A stretch of 64,000 bases of DNA from Xanthostigma xanthostigma (lineage: Eukaryota; Arthropoda; Insecta; Raphidioptera; Raphidiidae): positions 496,001-560,000 of the forward strand of contig OY754467.1 of NCBI GenBank assembly GCA_963575645.1, read 5' to 3'. Positions 46,346 through 57,918 of the stretch are shown in pieces. The notes below the pieces were generated by a model. That model did not search any database. It saw only the letters and a program-made list of their open reading frames with translations, and had not been told where the DNA came from. Numbering within the stretch: position 1 is the stretch's first letter; every line of letters begins with the position of its first letter. A program made the position numbers and the translations under genes.

Positions 46346-47935
46346 GTATGTTTTTTTGCCTAAAGTGTGTTTTTTCATTAAATTAGCAATATTTTTTCAA
46401 AATCCAAGATTAAGTGCAGAAAATAACTTTCAAAATGGCCATACACAACATAGGTCGTCTATATTTTTATCATGATAAAATTTTTGTCATATCACAGGAG
46501 TTTTATATTTTTTGCATTATCATTTTAGTGACTGATATGAATTATTTTAAACGCTAACTAATATTTTGACCAGAAATAAAAACAATGTTTTCATATGGAC
46601 ATTTATAAAATATGTTGTCTGAAACTAAGAATTTATTTATATGGTGGGCATACCAAGGAATTTAATTCAAATACTAATTTGCATAGAATCGTATTGTGCT
46701 AAAGGAATCAACGCGATTTAAAAAAAAATATTCTTTAAAAATTAAAATACATTTACCTATGTGATTGATCTACTTATTGCTATTTTGAAAATACCTATCT
46801 ACAATATGCATTGGGCTATTTATAGATACGAAAGGTGTTTATAATTTATCCTCAGAATTAATTTTTCTCGAATTTCTATAGTATTCAATTCGCAATTGAA
46901 CAGTATACACGGCCAACCAAAACTGTTAGTATAGTGACGCCCATAACTATTTTATTTTCATTTTTTAAAAACATTCTTAGTTCGCATATTTTAGCTCCCT
47001 ATATTCGCGAATTTATTTAAAACGACATAACCGAAAATTTTTCGAAAATACGGGCATTTGTTTACTGCTATACCAAGCGTATCTGTGAATAACGCTTTGA
47101 AAACAATATTTTGATTATTTTAAAGCATTTTGTGTACTGGCATTTTTTTATTATAAAACGCTAATTATTAAATTTCGTGCGGAGTAGGTACCTGTATTAT
47201 TATTTTCGATAAAGATTTTTCCTCAAAAGTTTACATGATAATCTGGTTATTTTTATTTTGTGTAAAGTTCTTTCTTCGAAGGGGTATAAACTGTATGTAC
47301 CTATCAACTTTCCTTTAAAATAAAAATTAAATTCGAAAAATATCTCTCAATCAAATTACGTCATAATATTTGCAACTGGAATAATGCAGCATAATATTGT
47401 ATAGTTTATACCCTTCACTAAACACTGACTACATGACATAAAATGTGATATCCGACAGAAAGAGATAAGGCAATTGTGTTGTGTATATTTGTGAGTAAAC
47501 AAACAGTAGTTATTCTTGTCTCACGGTGGTTGTAAAGAACAAAATTGCATCGAATACTATGTATTTCAAAACGTGTAAAACACAACAATGTATATAATAA
47601 TAATGATTGTGTACCCGTGCTCTACTGCTTTCTAAAACAGTCTACAGTTAAAATACCTCAATATGGAACAGTGCTGGTTAATGAGAATTGCATTTTTTTC
47701 TTGAGACCACTTTAATTCGAATTCAAATATCCCAGTTTTCGAGTCGTAGAAGAATAGGAAAATTTCACACCCAGCTTTACTGTCTTTGATTTGAATCTGA
47801 ACAAACTTAATTTTCCAGATACATTTTAGAAAAAAAAAGAAAGACGGCTGTCACTTCAATCTTTGTTATGTTGTTGATTTGAAAATTGAAGCCAAATAAG
47901 TATCATTTTTAATATCATCACAAATATATATAGCT
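46346..47935. other. Unassigned AT-rich stretch
   Basis: No coding exon, RNA gene or repeat boundary recognised over ~1.6 kb. Confidence 0.3.
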
Positions 47936-48185
47936 AAGCACCATACATCTTATGAAAAATCTCCAATCTATGCGGGATCTTATCTTTTTAATAATTTACC
48001 AAGCCATATAAGCCAAAGTTCTAACATTAGACAATTTGAAACTGAGCTCAAAAAGTACCTCACTACAAATTGTTTTTATAGTATAAATGAATATTTAAAT
48101 TCTTAGATTTTAATTTGATTTTTGACTATTCACATCTATACTTAGTATAGCTAGGTGAAATATTAATATTATTATTATTAATATA
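47936..48185 (+). mobile_element. 5'-truncated non-LTR (LINE) 3' end
   Basis: 47936-48106 encodes the typical end of a Jockey/CR1-like reverse-transcriptase ORF: KSPIYAGSYLFNNLPSHI, then FETELKKYLTTNCFYSINEY and a TAG stop, followed by a short 3' UTR ending in (ATT)n. No RT core upstream. Confidence 0.75.
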
Positions 48186-48730
48186 GTAATAGTTTTTTTT
48201 TGCGCATTTGAAAATTGACAACACTGCGTTGATGTGTTTTTGTTATGATCTACCTCAACTTGTTTGAAAATTAACAAATGCTGGTAAAATCATCGTTTTG
48301 TTTTAAATGATTTAAAACAATTTTTCCACTCGGATGATGTACCTATTATTACGATGTGCATATTTGCATTCTTGTATGGTATCCTTCAACTATTTCTGTA
48401 AACATGAATGAATTAAAAGAATGAAACACATATACAACAAACAAAATCACGTCACGCTGACGTTTGAATGCTGCAGACACAGAGCGTACTACAAAATCTA
48501 GGGCACCGCCGCTTTTCATAGATGAATTTTATTCTAACGAACACCGGGGGCCCCGGCCATATCGGAGAGGAGCTGGGCCTGGGCACGGTCGCTCACTAAA
48601 GTCTCGTACACAACGAGTTGCGATCGTCGAAAAACATTAATTATTATTATTTTAACTTGGATAAGTTTCGCGAAAATCGGTAGCTATGGTCATTTTTATG
48701 CGATGTTCGATTGACACTATAAAAAAAAAT
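48186..48730. other. Unassigned stretch
   Basis: 48540-48600 is GC-rich (CCGGGGGCCCCGGCC palindrome). No gene recognised. Confidence 0.25.
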
Positions 48731-49192
48731 AGTTATTGGCGTAACTAGTAGTCATTCATCGCGCTGACAGGTCATGACTTAGCCTACAAGTTGCGCCCAT
48801 AATTTTATTCAACAATTGCGCGTTATTCATGTTTTAATTATAATGAGATGTTGTAAATATCTATTTATTTCTTTATAAAAAAACTGTCAATACTAACAGC
48901 ACCAAACAGCACGATTCAATGTTTTGGTTTGAGGTTAGCCGGTTATGAATAAACTCCATGTCGAAAACATTCGGCCTCTCAATTTTAGCCTCAATGGGTA
49001 ACAACGGAGTTGTTGTTACCTACTATTTCGTTACGACTCAGAAAATAGTTACGTTTATTTTCATTACTCCACAATGGCCGAGCTAGTAGGAATCTTCATT
49101 GAGTTATGACAAGTAATTGTCACCAGTCGGTAAATGGCTATTTAGGGTTCGGTTTTTAGGCATGATAAAACATGAATAACGCGCATGAGTTG
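48731..49192 (-). mobile_element. Element D, copy 3
   Basis: AGTTATTGGCGTAACTAGTA to ACGCGCATGAGTTGAATAAA. TTATTCAACAATTGCGCG at the left interior and CGCGCATGAGTTGAATAA at the right end form an inverted pair. Confidence 0.8.
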
Positions 49193-49941
49193 AATAAAAT
49201 TATTAAATTATATAAATACGGTAATTTATCGAATAAGAAGTCGAAATGATCGGTTTGTATTCACAAAAACACGAGGTTGATTTATTATTTCGATTTTTAA
49301 AATTGCAGTTCTTTTGACGCGTCACAAAACGCTGCCCGCAATGATGGTTTGAAGTGTGACGTCAGAATTGTAGTAAACACCCATATACCTATATATATAA
49401 ATAGTCGACACCACACACGCGAGAGAAAACACCAAACAACGACACCGAGCCTTATTTGCAATCGTTTGTATATTACAACAATGACGTCACAGTATAGGTA
49501 CCGAAACATGGCGGCTCGTGTTTTCGCGCCTACTAACATATGTTTAAAATTTTCAGTGCTATTATAGCTTATTAAACGATTCATTAAGCGAAATAAAAAT
49601 TCCCGTGCACTAAGAGTACCGTTGGGAACATTTCAAAATAAGAGTCAAATAATCTTTTACAGCTCGTGTTATCCAATTCACCTAGTTTATAAACTTGTCC
49701 AATGTAGGGTCAAGGACATGTCAACAAATTTTGTTTGTACACATGTCGAAATCGTGGACAACTGCCGGATTAACAAAAATAAATTAATTATAGAATGTAC
49801 TGTAGTTATGGACAGTTATCAGTTATCAATAATCGTTAAAAATAATTATATTGGCGACCAAATATGGTTTCTGTGTATAACTACAATTGCCCGGCCCGTA
49901 TTCGATCGAATTTAGTTCGGTTTGAATCTATGAATAAGATA
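49193..49941. promoter_or_regulatory. Possible promoter region
   Basis: Two TGACGTCA (CRE-like) sites at ~49358 and ~49483, a TATATATAAATAG box (~49391) between them and ACATGGCGGC (~49506). The combination looks like a promoter, but no exon can be attached. Confidence 0.25.
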
Positions 49942-50403
49942 CTAGCGTGACCTGTGCGAATTATTCGCACTAAATAAGTATAATAATTATCACTTTACAA
50001 AATTATTTTTTAAATATGATTTGCAGGTATTCAATTCGTTTCTAATTTTGCACACTGCTTATAACGTTCTTCTTTTTGTTGTAAAAGAAATATTTTACTA
50101 AAATTGTCTAATAGAGGCGCAAGTAGCAAAAGCGTTGTTAAGCGTTGCCCGTCAGATGGCAGTATGCAGTATTTACAATATGACAGATCGAAGTGTTAAC
50201 GTTACGCCGTCAGATGGCAGACGTTGTTCAGAGTTTAATTAATTTACAAAAACAATAGCAATAATAAATTTTTTAGTTGTCGATGTCAGTAGAGCAAGCA
50301 ATTATCTGTAAAATGATATATAATTTATGTGGAGAAATTGTGTGGTTTTTTTCTAAAAAGGGAGGCAAACATCTTAAACCTTAAAGCGTATTAATATATA
50401 TGA
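49942..50403 (-). mobile_element. Helitron-like element B, copy 7 (short form)
   Basis: CTAG with hairpin GTGCGAATTATTCGCAC at the left and GTATTAATATATATGA at the right. Confidence 0.75.
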
Positions 50404-51334
50404 TAACCATATTAAAAATTGTGCAGAAGGTAAAATAGAACGTGTATTGGGCATCGTGCTCCAGTGTAAAAAGTGTGTTTTGACTCCGTTGCGTTGTTAC
50501 CGCGGATTATATACCTAACATACACTTTTCAGTGTAAATTTCATTGAGTTTGTAGGTATCTACGCTACACCAATATACCAAATACACCTATTAATGCACA
50601 AGAATCGCATAGCAGCGTTTTTAGTAGCGTTGCAAATTGCAAACGAGACATGTGACGAATTGCTAATTTAAATTTTTTGTTTCATTGTTGCTTTTCTGTT
50701 TTTGTCTTTTCAAACGAAATGACGAATCACCGATTTTACGTGGGCAGGAAAGCGTTTTTGTTTTGCTTATGCGTTCTGATTGGTGTGAGAAAATCGTAAT
50801 GTTACATCCACCGGTTCATTTGTTTGACGGAATTCAATAAATCACGAGTTGCACGGAACCCGTGCAGGAAAGCCTGCAGTTTTTACGATACAGTCTATAA
50901 GAAAAACGCTGTTTTTCGGTTTGAAACAGTGACGGGGGGGGCATCTGTAATTTCGTGTAATTGCGGATTTTTCGGTACGATGTTTAACGCCTTGATGATA
51001 AAATAATCAAATGTGTTTTTGTGAAGCCATGTCCAAATTTTTACGAGAATGCATGCTTTCAAAAATGGAATTTTTGAAGGTGTATTGACTTTTTTAATTG
51101 ATAGATAAACAATTTCCCACGCTTTTTTTCCTTTATGCAGAACAATAAATGACGTGGGCAGTCTGCATCCGTGAAAAAATATTGAATGGTAATTTTCCAT
51201 TGTTTTATTGGTGAACACGAATAAAGACGCGATAGTGCTTTGTTTTTAAAATTAAAACAAAAACGGACAATTTTTGGCATTGAAAATAAACAAAAAAAAT
51301 TTGAAAAGTAGTTTGACCCTGCAGGCCATCCCTG
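50404..51334. other. Unassigned stretch
   Basis: 50560-50590 shares a short CTACACTACACTAATATACC-like segment with 16030-16056 (both next to a B copy). No gene recognised. Confidence 0.3.
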
Positions 51335-51419
51335 TAACTTCCCGCTATTTTCGAGTTCAAAACGCTCAAAAATATATCAAATATAGCAAGAAGTTTATTT
51401 TTTAGCTTTTCGAGCTCAA

Positions 51420-51985
51420 AAAAAAAACACTTTGTTTACGAAATTTTCGTTCACGATATCTCATAAACAAATGAACCGATTTTGATGCGATTTGCGGCAG
51501 TCGACGCAATTTTTTAACCTTAAAAAGTAATTTAATACAGAAAAATCGATCTCATAGGAATTTTACGAGCAATTAAAAAAAAAACACTTTTTAGAAATTT
51601 TTCGTTCACGATATCTCGTGAACAAATGAGCCGATTTTGATGCGGTTTGCTGCAATCGACGCAGTTTTTTTAACCTAAGAAAGTAAATTATTACAAAAAA
51701 ATCGATTTGACAAGAATTTTACGAGTAATTTTAAAAAATTACTTTTTTCCTAATTTTTCGTTCACGTTATCTCATGAATAAATGAACCAATTTTGATATG
51801 GTTTGCGGCGATCGAAGCAGTTTTTTTAGCTTAAGAAAGTAATTTATTACAAAAAAATCAATCTGATAACAATTTTAAGAGTCATTTTAAAAAAACACTT
51901 TTTTACAATTTTTTCGTTCACGGTTTCTCGTGAACAAATGAACCGATTTTGATGCGGTTTGCGGAAATCGACGCAGTTTGTTAAG
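51420..51985. repeat. 156-bp tandem array
   Basis: TTCGTTCACGATATCTC recurs at 51446, 51601, 51757 and 51913. Each unit carries GTTCACGATATCTCGTGAAC (inverted) and GAACCGATTTTGATGCGGTT. Confidence 0.9.
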
Positions 51986-52209
51986 GAGAAGAGCTGATTA
52001 GTTTTTGGAATTAATCGGTTTAGTAGTTTAGAAAATATTTTACAAAAACAAATTTTTAAAAATTTTTGAAACTTGTTTTTTTAAGATTTCTCAAAATTTT
52101 TTGGGCCGAATCGTTTCAAATTTTCAGGAAGTCTAAGTTCACCAAGATCACGTCAGATGCCGCAAACCGCGTTTCAATCGGACACTCCGTTCAAAAGATA
52201 TAAAAGGTT

Positions 52210-52210
<1 letters not shown>

Positions 52211-52284
<74 letters not shown>
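52211..52284. repeat. (CA)n microsatellite
   Basis: ACAT repeats lead into ~60 bp of uninterrupted AC dinucleotides. Confidence 0.99.
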
Positions 52285-52287
<3 letters not shown>

Positions 52288-52448
52288 GCCCTACGGACAT
52301 CATCGCCAAAATAGTTTCAATAGCTTCCTAGGACCTCAAAACGTCGAGATCTGGCGAAAACTCGATTTTCGAAAATCGGGGTGAAACCAATAACTTCCCG
52401 ATTTTTGAAAAAAAAATTTTTTTTTTTTTTTTTTAAAGCGGGAAGTTA

Positions 52449-53504
52449 AAAATATTGTCCAAATTAAAATTATCGTAAATCAGAGGACGCGCGTGGACCG
52501 TAATAGAAAAAGACTGCACTCTTCCCTCTCCGACGAGATAATAAATTCTTGATGGCAACGAAAAATATATTCCATAGAATAGAAATTACAGCGCTGTAAA
52601 ATTGGTCTCATTTTATTTTTAAATTACGTAATGCTTTTGCTAGAAAGTGGCAGAAAAACAACACTGCAAATTCAAAAATTCAGAATTTAGCACCAATAGA
52701 CAAGTTGAGCCACTCACCCACTCGAGGGTTAAACTTTCAGAGTTGTTTTCTTTATATAACAATAGAACGTTAGGTAGCCATTTTAAGACCCGTACGTCTT
52801 GCAGATTGTCTATTGTTATTGACTGTTGTTGCAGAAAAGCCTGCTAGATACAGTGCCATGGCGAAAACAAAAAGCGAATTTCGACCTTTTGCAATAATGC
52901 CGTTTGGATGTTTTTCGCCTCCGGTATTTCTACTAAAGAACTCTGACTGTACCAAAATTTTGTTAACCGGGTCGAAAAAAACTTCTGCTTTAGCTTTTGT
53001 CTGTACTATAACCTACGAGCGCCTATTCTCAAAGTAGTTAAACTCCAGTTAAATATAAAAAATTCAGTAGAGAAAGTTTTTTTTTTTTTTTTGAAGAGGC
53101 GGTTCGTGCGAATTACTGCACGCATTTGAGCTGTTGGAATATTTTCAACTCTTAAAGATACACTCGTTGCAGTACCATGCCTCGATAATTCTTTATTTTT
53201 TTACCTGCAGTTGCGGTTTTATAATACCTTGTTTTAGCGATTGTTCAGTTTTGACGCGAACGAGTTTGACATACCGCGTAATTTCACTAGGTTCCAAGTT
53301 TGCTGTGGCGCTAGATTTTGCGACAGTCTTTATGTGTTGACTTCACACGATGCGTGTGTTTTGAAGCTAGATTTGTAGATGGTTTTAGTGACGTTTTGTC
53401 CACGTGACAAGATGCTGTTTTGAGTTTTCTGATCGGTTCTTGCTCAAAGCCACCTGAATATCAAGAACGAAAAATAGCCCCGATTCCATTATATTTAATA
53501 ATTT
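52449..53504. other. Unassigned stretch
   Basis: Short open frames on both strands at 52640-53040 have no recognisable homology. 53425-53490 repeats 19235-19310. Confidence 0.25.
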
Positions 53505-53728
53505 ACTATATGAATCATTGTCTATCTACTCAACGTGCGGTGAGCGAAGGCAACAAAGCGTATCGAAAATATATCTGCGTCTCTTTCTTCGATGTAATTC
53601 CCTGACTTCTTCGATGTTATGATTGGTCGATGCGCTTGCATTCAATCTGAATAGAGTATCTCTGTTTCAAAAACTTTGTCTTTTTCTATGACGTTAACAT
53701 GGGCTACCCAGGCTTTTGACCCAGGAGG
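53505..53728 (+). repeat. Interspersed repeat L, copy 2
   Basis: Matches 4217-4415 (GTATCGAAAATATATCTGCG, TTCTTCGATGTAATTCCCTG) with a ~25-bp insertion. Confidence 0.7.
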
Positions 53729-54540
53729 TACAGTGGGGAGGTAATACCAAACCCTACCGTAAGATCTGAACACGACACGAGGTATTCGCTAGATGTCGTG
53801 CCAGTAGATGGTTACAGTTATTTTTCTTGGTCTGTAAAACTTTAACTGTTAACCCTGACAACTAACCAACCAGTTGGGCGGCCAATCACACCGCCGGTAC
53901 TTCTCCACAACCGTGTTTTGTTTTTGCTTGTACCTATAGTTATAGGGAGAGGCGCTGCGACGACGAATCGGGGAACTATTTTGTGCGAACCACGTGGTCA
54001 GTTTTTGTTATTTTTATGCGTTTTTCTGTGATTAATTTAAATTATCGTCTTTTTATTAATGTGTATAGTGTAGACGTTTTTTATTGGACCGCACGTGTAA
54101 CTTTTAAAATGTTTGCAGTCAAACATGTGATCGGCATTGTAATCGTGCCTCGTTTGTTTTTGGCGATGCGAGCTTGTTATAATTATTAGAAAGGTAAGGA
54201 AAAATATGGAACGGTTGTATTTAGAATATTAATCCATACTGATAGGATAACCTTGTCTGATTATAAATTTGAAGCTAGATTTATGGATAAAGTTAAATCT
54301 CTTTGTGTATAGAATTTTTTTTATTCTTTCATGGGAAATTTGGCATACCGACCGGAAATGTCAACTCCGTAACTCTTCAAATTTCTCCAGAACTGAAACA
54401 AGTTGTTTGTCTGTCTTAAACGTTTGATCCGACTTCAATGAAATTTAGTACACGTGTTTAGGGGTTCTCAACTCAAAAGATAAACTACTTTATATCCGAC
54501 TATACAGTCCCGTTGAAGTATGGCGTCCATACAAATAATA
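53729..54540 (+). other. Unassigned; possible first exon with GTAAGG donor
   Basis: 53930-54192 is of higher complexity, begins with GC-rich sequence and ends ATTAGAAAG/GTAAGGAAA, a plausible donor. The 68-codon frame within it is hydrophobic and unrecognised. 5'-UTR exon of an unseen gene is possible. Confidence 0.2.
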
Positions 54541-55046
54541 GTATATTGTGCGACTAGTTAGAGAAGGGGAAGATTCCACGAGCGTGAAATTTGTCGCACG
54601 AGCGTAGCGAGTGCGGTAATACGTGAGTGGAATATTCTCCTTCGATCAATAGTCGCACATAATACTTTATTCAACTAGCACGAGTAATATGTAATCGGGG
54701 CCCTGATAAAAGAGGGTGAAATAATAAATAACTTCATTGATTGACGTATCCACCGCCCTCGATGCACACAAGATGGCCCTGACTTTCGTTGAATTGCGAT
54801 GCTGTTTTCATATATACAAATCGCTACCGCGTTCCTATTGGTCCAGAAACTATGCTGTAATATTCATTACCGTACAGTTTCGGCTCGCTACCGCGTTCCT
54901 ATTGGTCAGGAAACTATGCAGTAATACATTATCGTACAGTTTCGGCTCATTATTAGCACTCTACGCGTCAACATTAAGTAATTTATTATCTCTCCCGAAT
55001 TTAGCAGGGCCCCGAAATTATATATTACTCACGCGTGTTGAATAAA
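54541..55046. mobile_element. Element H, copy 2
   Basis: Inverted relative to 22919-23365. Contains GAATATTCTCCTTCGATCAA, ATGTAATCGGGGCCCTGATA and ends CAGGGCCCCGAAATTATATA...CACGCGTGTTGAA. A ~50-bp direct duplication (CGCTACCGCGTTCCTATTGG) occurs at ~54822 and ~54885. Confidence 0.75.
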
Positions 55047-55982
55047 AGAATTTTTTACGGATACTGACCTAATCCCCCGTTAAAATATTTATGCGATTGA
55101 ATTTGAGGGCAAAATTGAAGATTGTGGGGGCGAAGTCGCTGGAAAAAAACTACAACAAATGAACGAAGACGCCGGTTCAGACTAGTTATTTAAATAAATA
55201 AACAATTTACATGCGTAAAAATTATAAATCGGGTGTTGTATAATTTATTAATATCCTATTATTTGTAGCTTTATCAATTTATTACATATTATGATATATT
55301 GCATAGTAAAAACTTTTACCACCGTAAATTTCAAGTGTATTTTTTTGCAGTTATCTTATCTTTGTGAATTAGTTTCAACTTTGAAAAGATTAGAACTGAT
55401 ACACAAACACTTAAAATGTTGATAACGATGTGTGAAAACGAGTGTTTTATTTAGATTTTTGAATGAAAACAACGAACAATAATCATTTTGGTGTTTTCAC
55501 CCAGTGCCAAATTCTCAGAACCGAACAGAACCGTATAAAGTCGAGTCGCGAACGCCGAATGCGTTTCCGATGCACCATCATTGTTTGTCGGACGGTGAAT
55601 AATTTTTACCCACTTACAAAGTAGCATTCTAGATCAATTCGCATAACTTTGCCCATTAACAATTGCCGATAACGGTAATCTAATCCACCGTGCGTATACC
55701 AAATTTCGTTTAAATTGGCGTCGGAAATAATTATAGCCTTTTTCCGGCTAGTGCCGGTTTTTACAATGACTATCTTGCTCGATTTTAATTAGATAAAACG
55801 TGCCCTATTTGTAACTTCGGATGCCGGCTGATAGCGTACTTCTAAATTTCGTCAAAATCGAATTTTCTCGTCTAAATATTCTAGAAAGGTCTGTTTTATG
55901 ACGGATTATAGACGCTCGACAACGTATGCCATCGGCGTCTTGATTGCCTCAAATAACGCCAAACGTCACAACAAACAATCCG
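55047..55982. other. Unassigned stretch
   Basis: AT-rich; contains ATTATAGACGCTCGACAA (55905-55922), the fullest version of the recurrent motif. No gene. Confidence 0.3.
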
Positions 55983-56064
55983 TGCGCGAGGTCGGGACTC
56001 GAACCCGCGACAGTTTTATCCAAAGGCCAGTGCGAGTTGATCGGTCGAAATCTGCAGTCGCGCG
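55983..56064 (-). repeat. tRNA-like sequence
   Basis: The minus strand starts GCGCGAC and ends TCGCGCA, which pair as an acceptor stem around a TCGCGGGTTCGAGTCCCGAC T arm. No normal D arm is visible, so this is probably a tRNA-derived repeat or relic. Confidence 0.35.
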
Positions 56065-56370
56065 ACGATAATAATTTTTCTTTCTCGATCGCACTGTAGA
56101 GTTTAGGAAAGTGCGCACTTTATACGCGAACCAAAGTTGGTAGTAAATGCCGCGGCTATGCCATATTCGGTCGGCGGCTCGTTCGGAATCGCCGTCCGGT
56201 AAAATGCAGTTCATCCAGTATAATAATTATTCGCCACACTCCACTTACCTTTTCTGACTGGCTTGGCTTACTGGGCATTATAAATGTGACAGTCGTCGCC
56301 GGCGCGTTCTCGAACTGTGCTCGGACCTAGGGCTCCACGTATCATCGCCAATATGGGGCTCGTCTCGTTT

Positions 56371-56997
56371 TACCATTCCAACACCCACAAGTGGGGAATG
56401 GTACTAGTTTAGGTCAAAAAACACTTTTAAAAAATTTTACAATATCTTTCCGTTTTGAGGTCCTCCGAATCCAAAAAACATATTTTGGAAAAAACTCTGT
56501 GCGTCTGTTTGTGAACATGATACAGGTCAAACGGATGAGCGGATTGAAACCAAATTTTGGGAGTATGTTTGGTATGCAAATATGAAGAGCCCTATTGTTT
56601 TTGGGGAAAATCGGCGCATGCGCAGAAGAAATATATGCTACAACGGTGTTTTTTATATAATAATAGTATATTTTTCATAACGGCTTATTATTCTATTTAT
56701 TTTTTCAAGAAAGTTTCGTTAAAAATTTTTTTTTCTAAACTTTATAGTTTCGGAAATATTTTGAAAATAAAAAAAAATCAGCCGGTCTTTTGTTTTATGG
56801 ATCTGTCAGAAATAAACTAGTTCGGCATGCTTTGATTTATTTTTACATGACGTGCAGGAACATATTTAGGTAACCATGGCAACGAATAGCATATTGAATA
56901 CTAGCCATTACCCGCGTCACCTCACACGATATCAGAAATTTTATTTTCTTTATTATAATCAAATGCCAACTTTTTTGATGTTGGAATGGTCCCGTCG
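56371..56997 (+). mobile_element. Interspersed repeat I, copy 2
   Basis: Near-identical to 20785-21382 (GGAAAATCGGCGCATGCGCA, ATGGATCTGTCAGAAATAAA), with a few short indels. Confidence 0.75.
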
Positions 56998-57918
56998 TAT
57001 TTGAAGAATTTTTCGGATGCTTTTTCTACAAGAAAACAATTCCGAAAAGTGTGTATTTTTCAATATAATCGAATAATCCTGCTACGGAAATACGGTTATC
57101 GCTAGACAACTTCAGCTGATTGGCTAACTGTAGTTGAATCACACCCACTGGTCCTTCAGACTTGAATCGTGCGTTAACTGTGTAGATATAACTGCTAATA
57201 TACATCTCTTTCCATAGACATGCGTCACTTAACCTACACGCGACTATAGATTCGGCGATGACGTGATCATATTTCGCGCAAAATGTCTGCATTTTCGCGG
57301 TTGAAATTGCGAGGGAAGAAATTTGGCTTATACACTAATAAAATAGCAGTTCCGTGGTTAGTCGACGGCAGTTTTAAAGGGGGGAAAAATCAAAATGAAT
57401 TTCGGTTTTGTGTAGTTATTAATTGGCAACGATATCAGGTGAACTTTTTAATAATGTTATTCTCCAGTCGCGTGCATATAGCTAAACAAGAACGTGTCGA
57501 TGCAGCGTTCTGTGTTTTGCATATGGTTGTCTCTTTTCAGACGACGTCGATTTGATTTTCCCGTCGTTATGACTGTGCGAACCGCCCGTTCTAAACCAGA
57601 CTGGATTACATATTATTATACGCCGTCGCCCGTCGCGCTCACACTGATTTAATATCGACGTCCCACTCTGTCGCGTTGTCGCGTCGCGTATTTCCATCTC
57701 GCTCCTACACACACGCTCCCCGACGTGTGTAGCGGCGTACCCTCGTTCGTTCGTATACGTGTTCGCAAATCCCGGCGCGACCTTGCTGGGCCCCCGATAC
57801 CCCCGTTCCGTTCCCGTCCCCCGCCGGTGCTCCGCTGCTGTCCTCCTCTTAATACGCCAGGTCGACCGAGCCTGGCAACAGCTCTCCGATTGTACGAGAT
57901 TTCACAGTACTGTAAACG
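56998..57918. promoter_or_regulatory. CpG-rich region, putative promoter/first exon
   Basis: 57540-57860 is the most CpG- and C-rich stretch in the window (GACCTTGCTGGGCCCCCGAT...). A frame starting at 57283 (MSAFSRLKLRGKKFGL...) reaches an ATATCAG/GTGAAC donor-like site at ~57438. Neither is recognised. Confidence 0.3.

Larger units (their letters stand above)
51335..52448. mobile_element. ~1.1-kb element with TAACTTCCCGC ends, 156-bp repeats and (CA)n
   Basis: Left TAACTTCCCGCTATTTTCGA and right AGCGGGAAGTTA are inverted. Inside are ~3.6 tandem ~156-bp units (51420-51985), a (CA)n tract and a conserved-looking right portion (GACATCATCGCC, AACGTCGAGATCTGGCGAAA). Non-coding. Confidence 0.65.

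Noticed and set aside
12560-49200. Possible gene fragments in element D (e.g. 38558-38770)
   Set aside because: All three copies show the same frame only because they are the same repeat; no homology or codon bias.
52157-52384. 75-codon frame with a long (TH)n run
   Set aside because: Translation of the (CA)n microsatellite.
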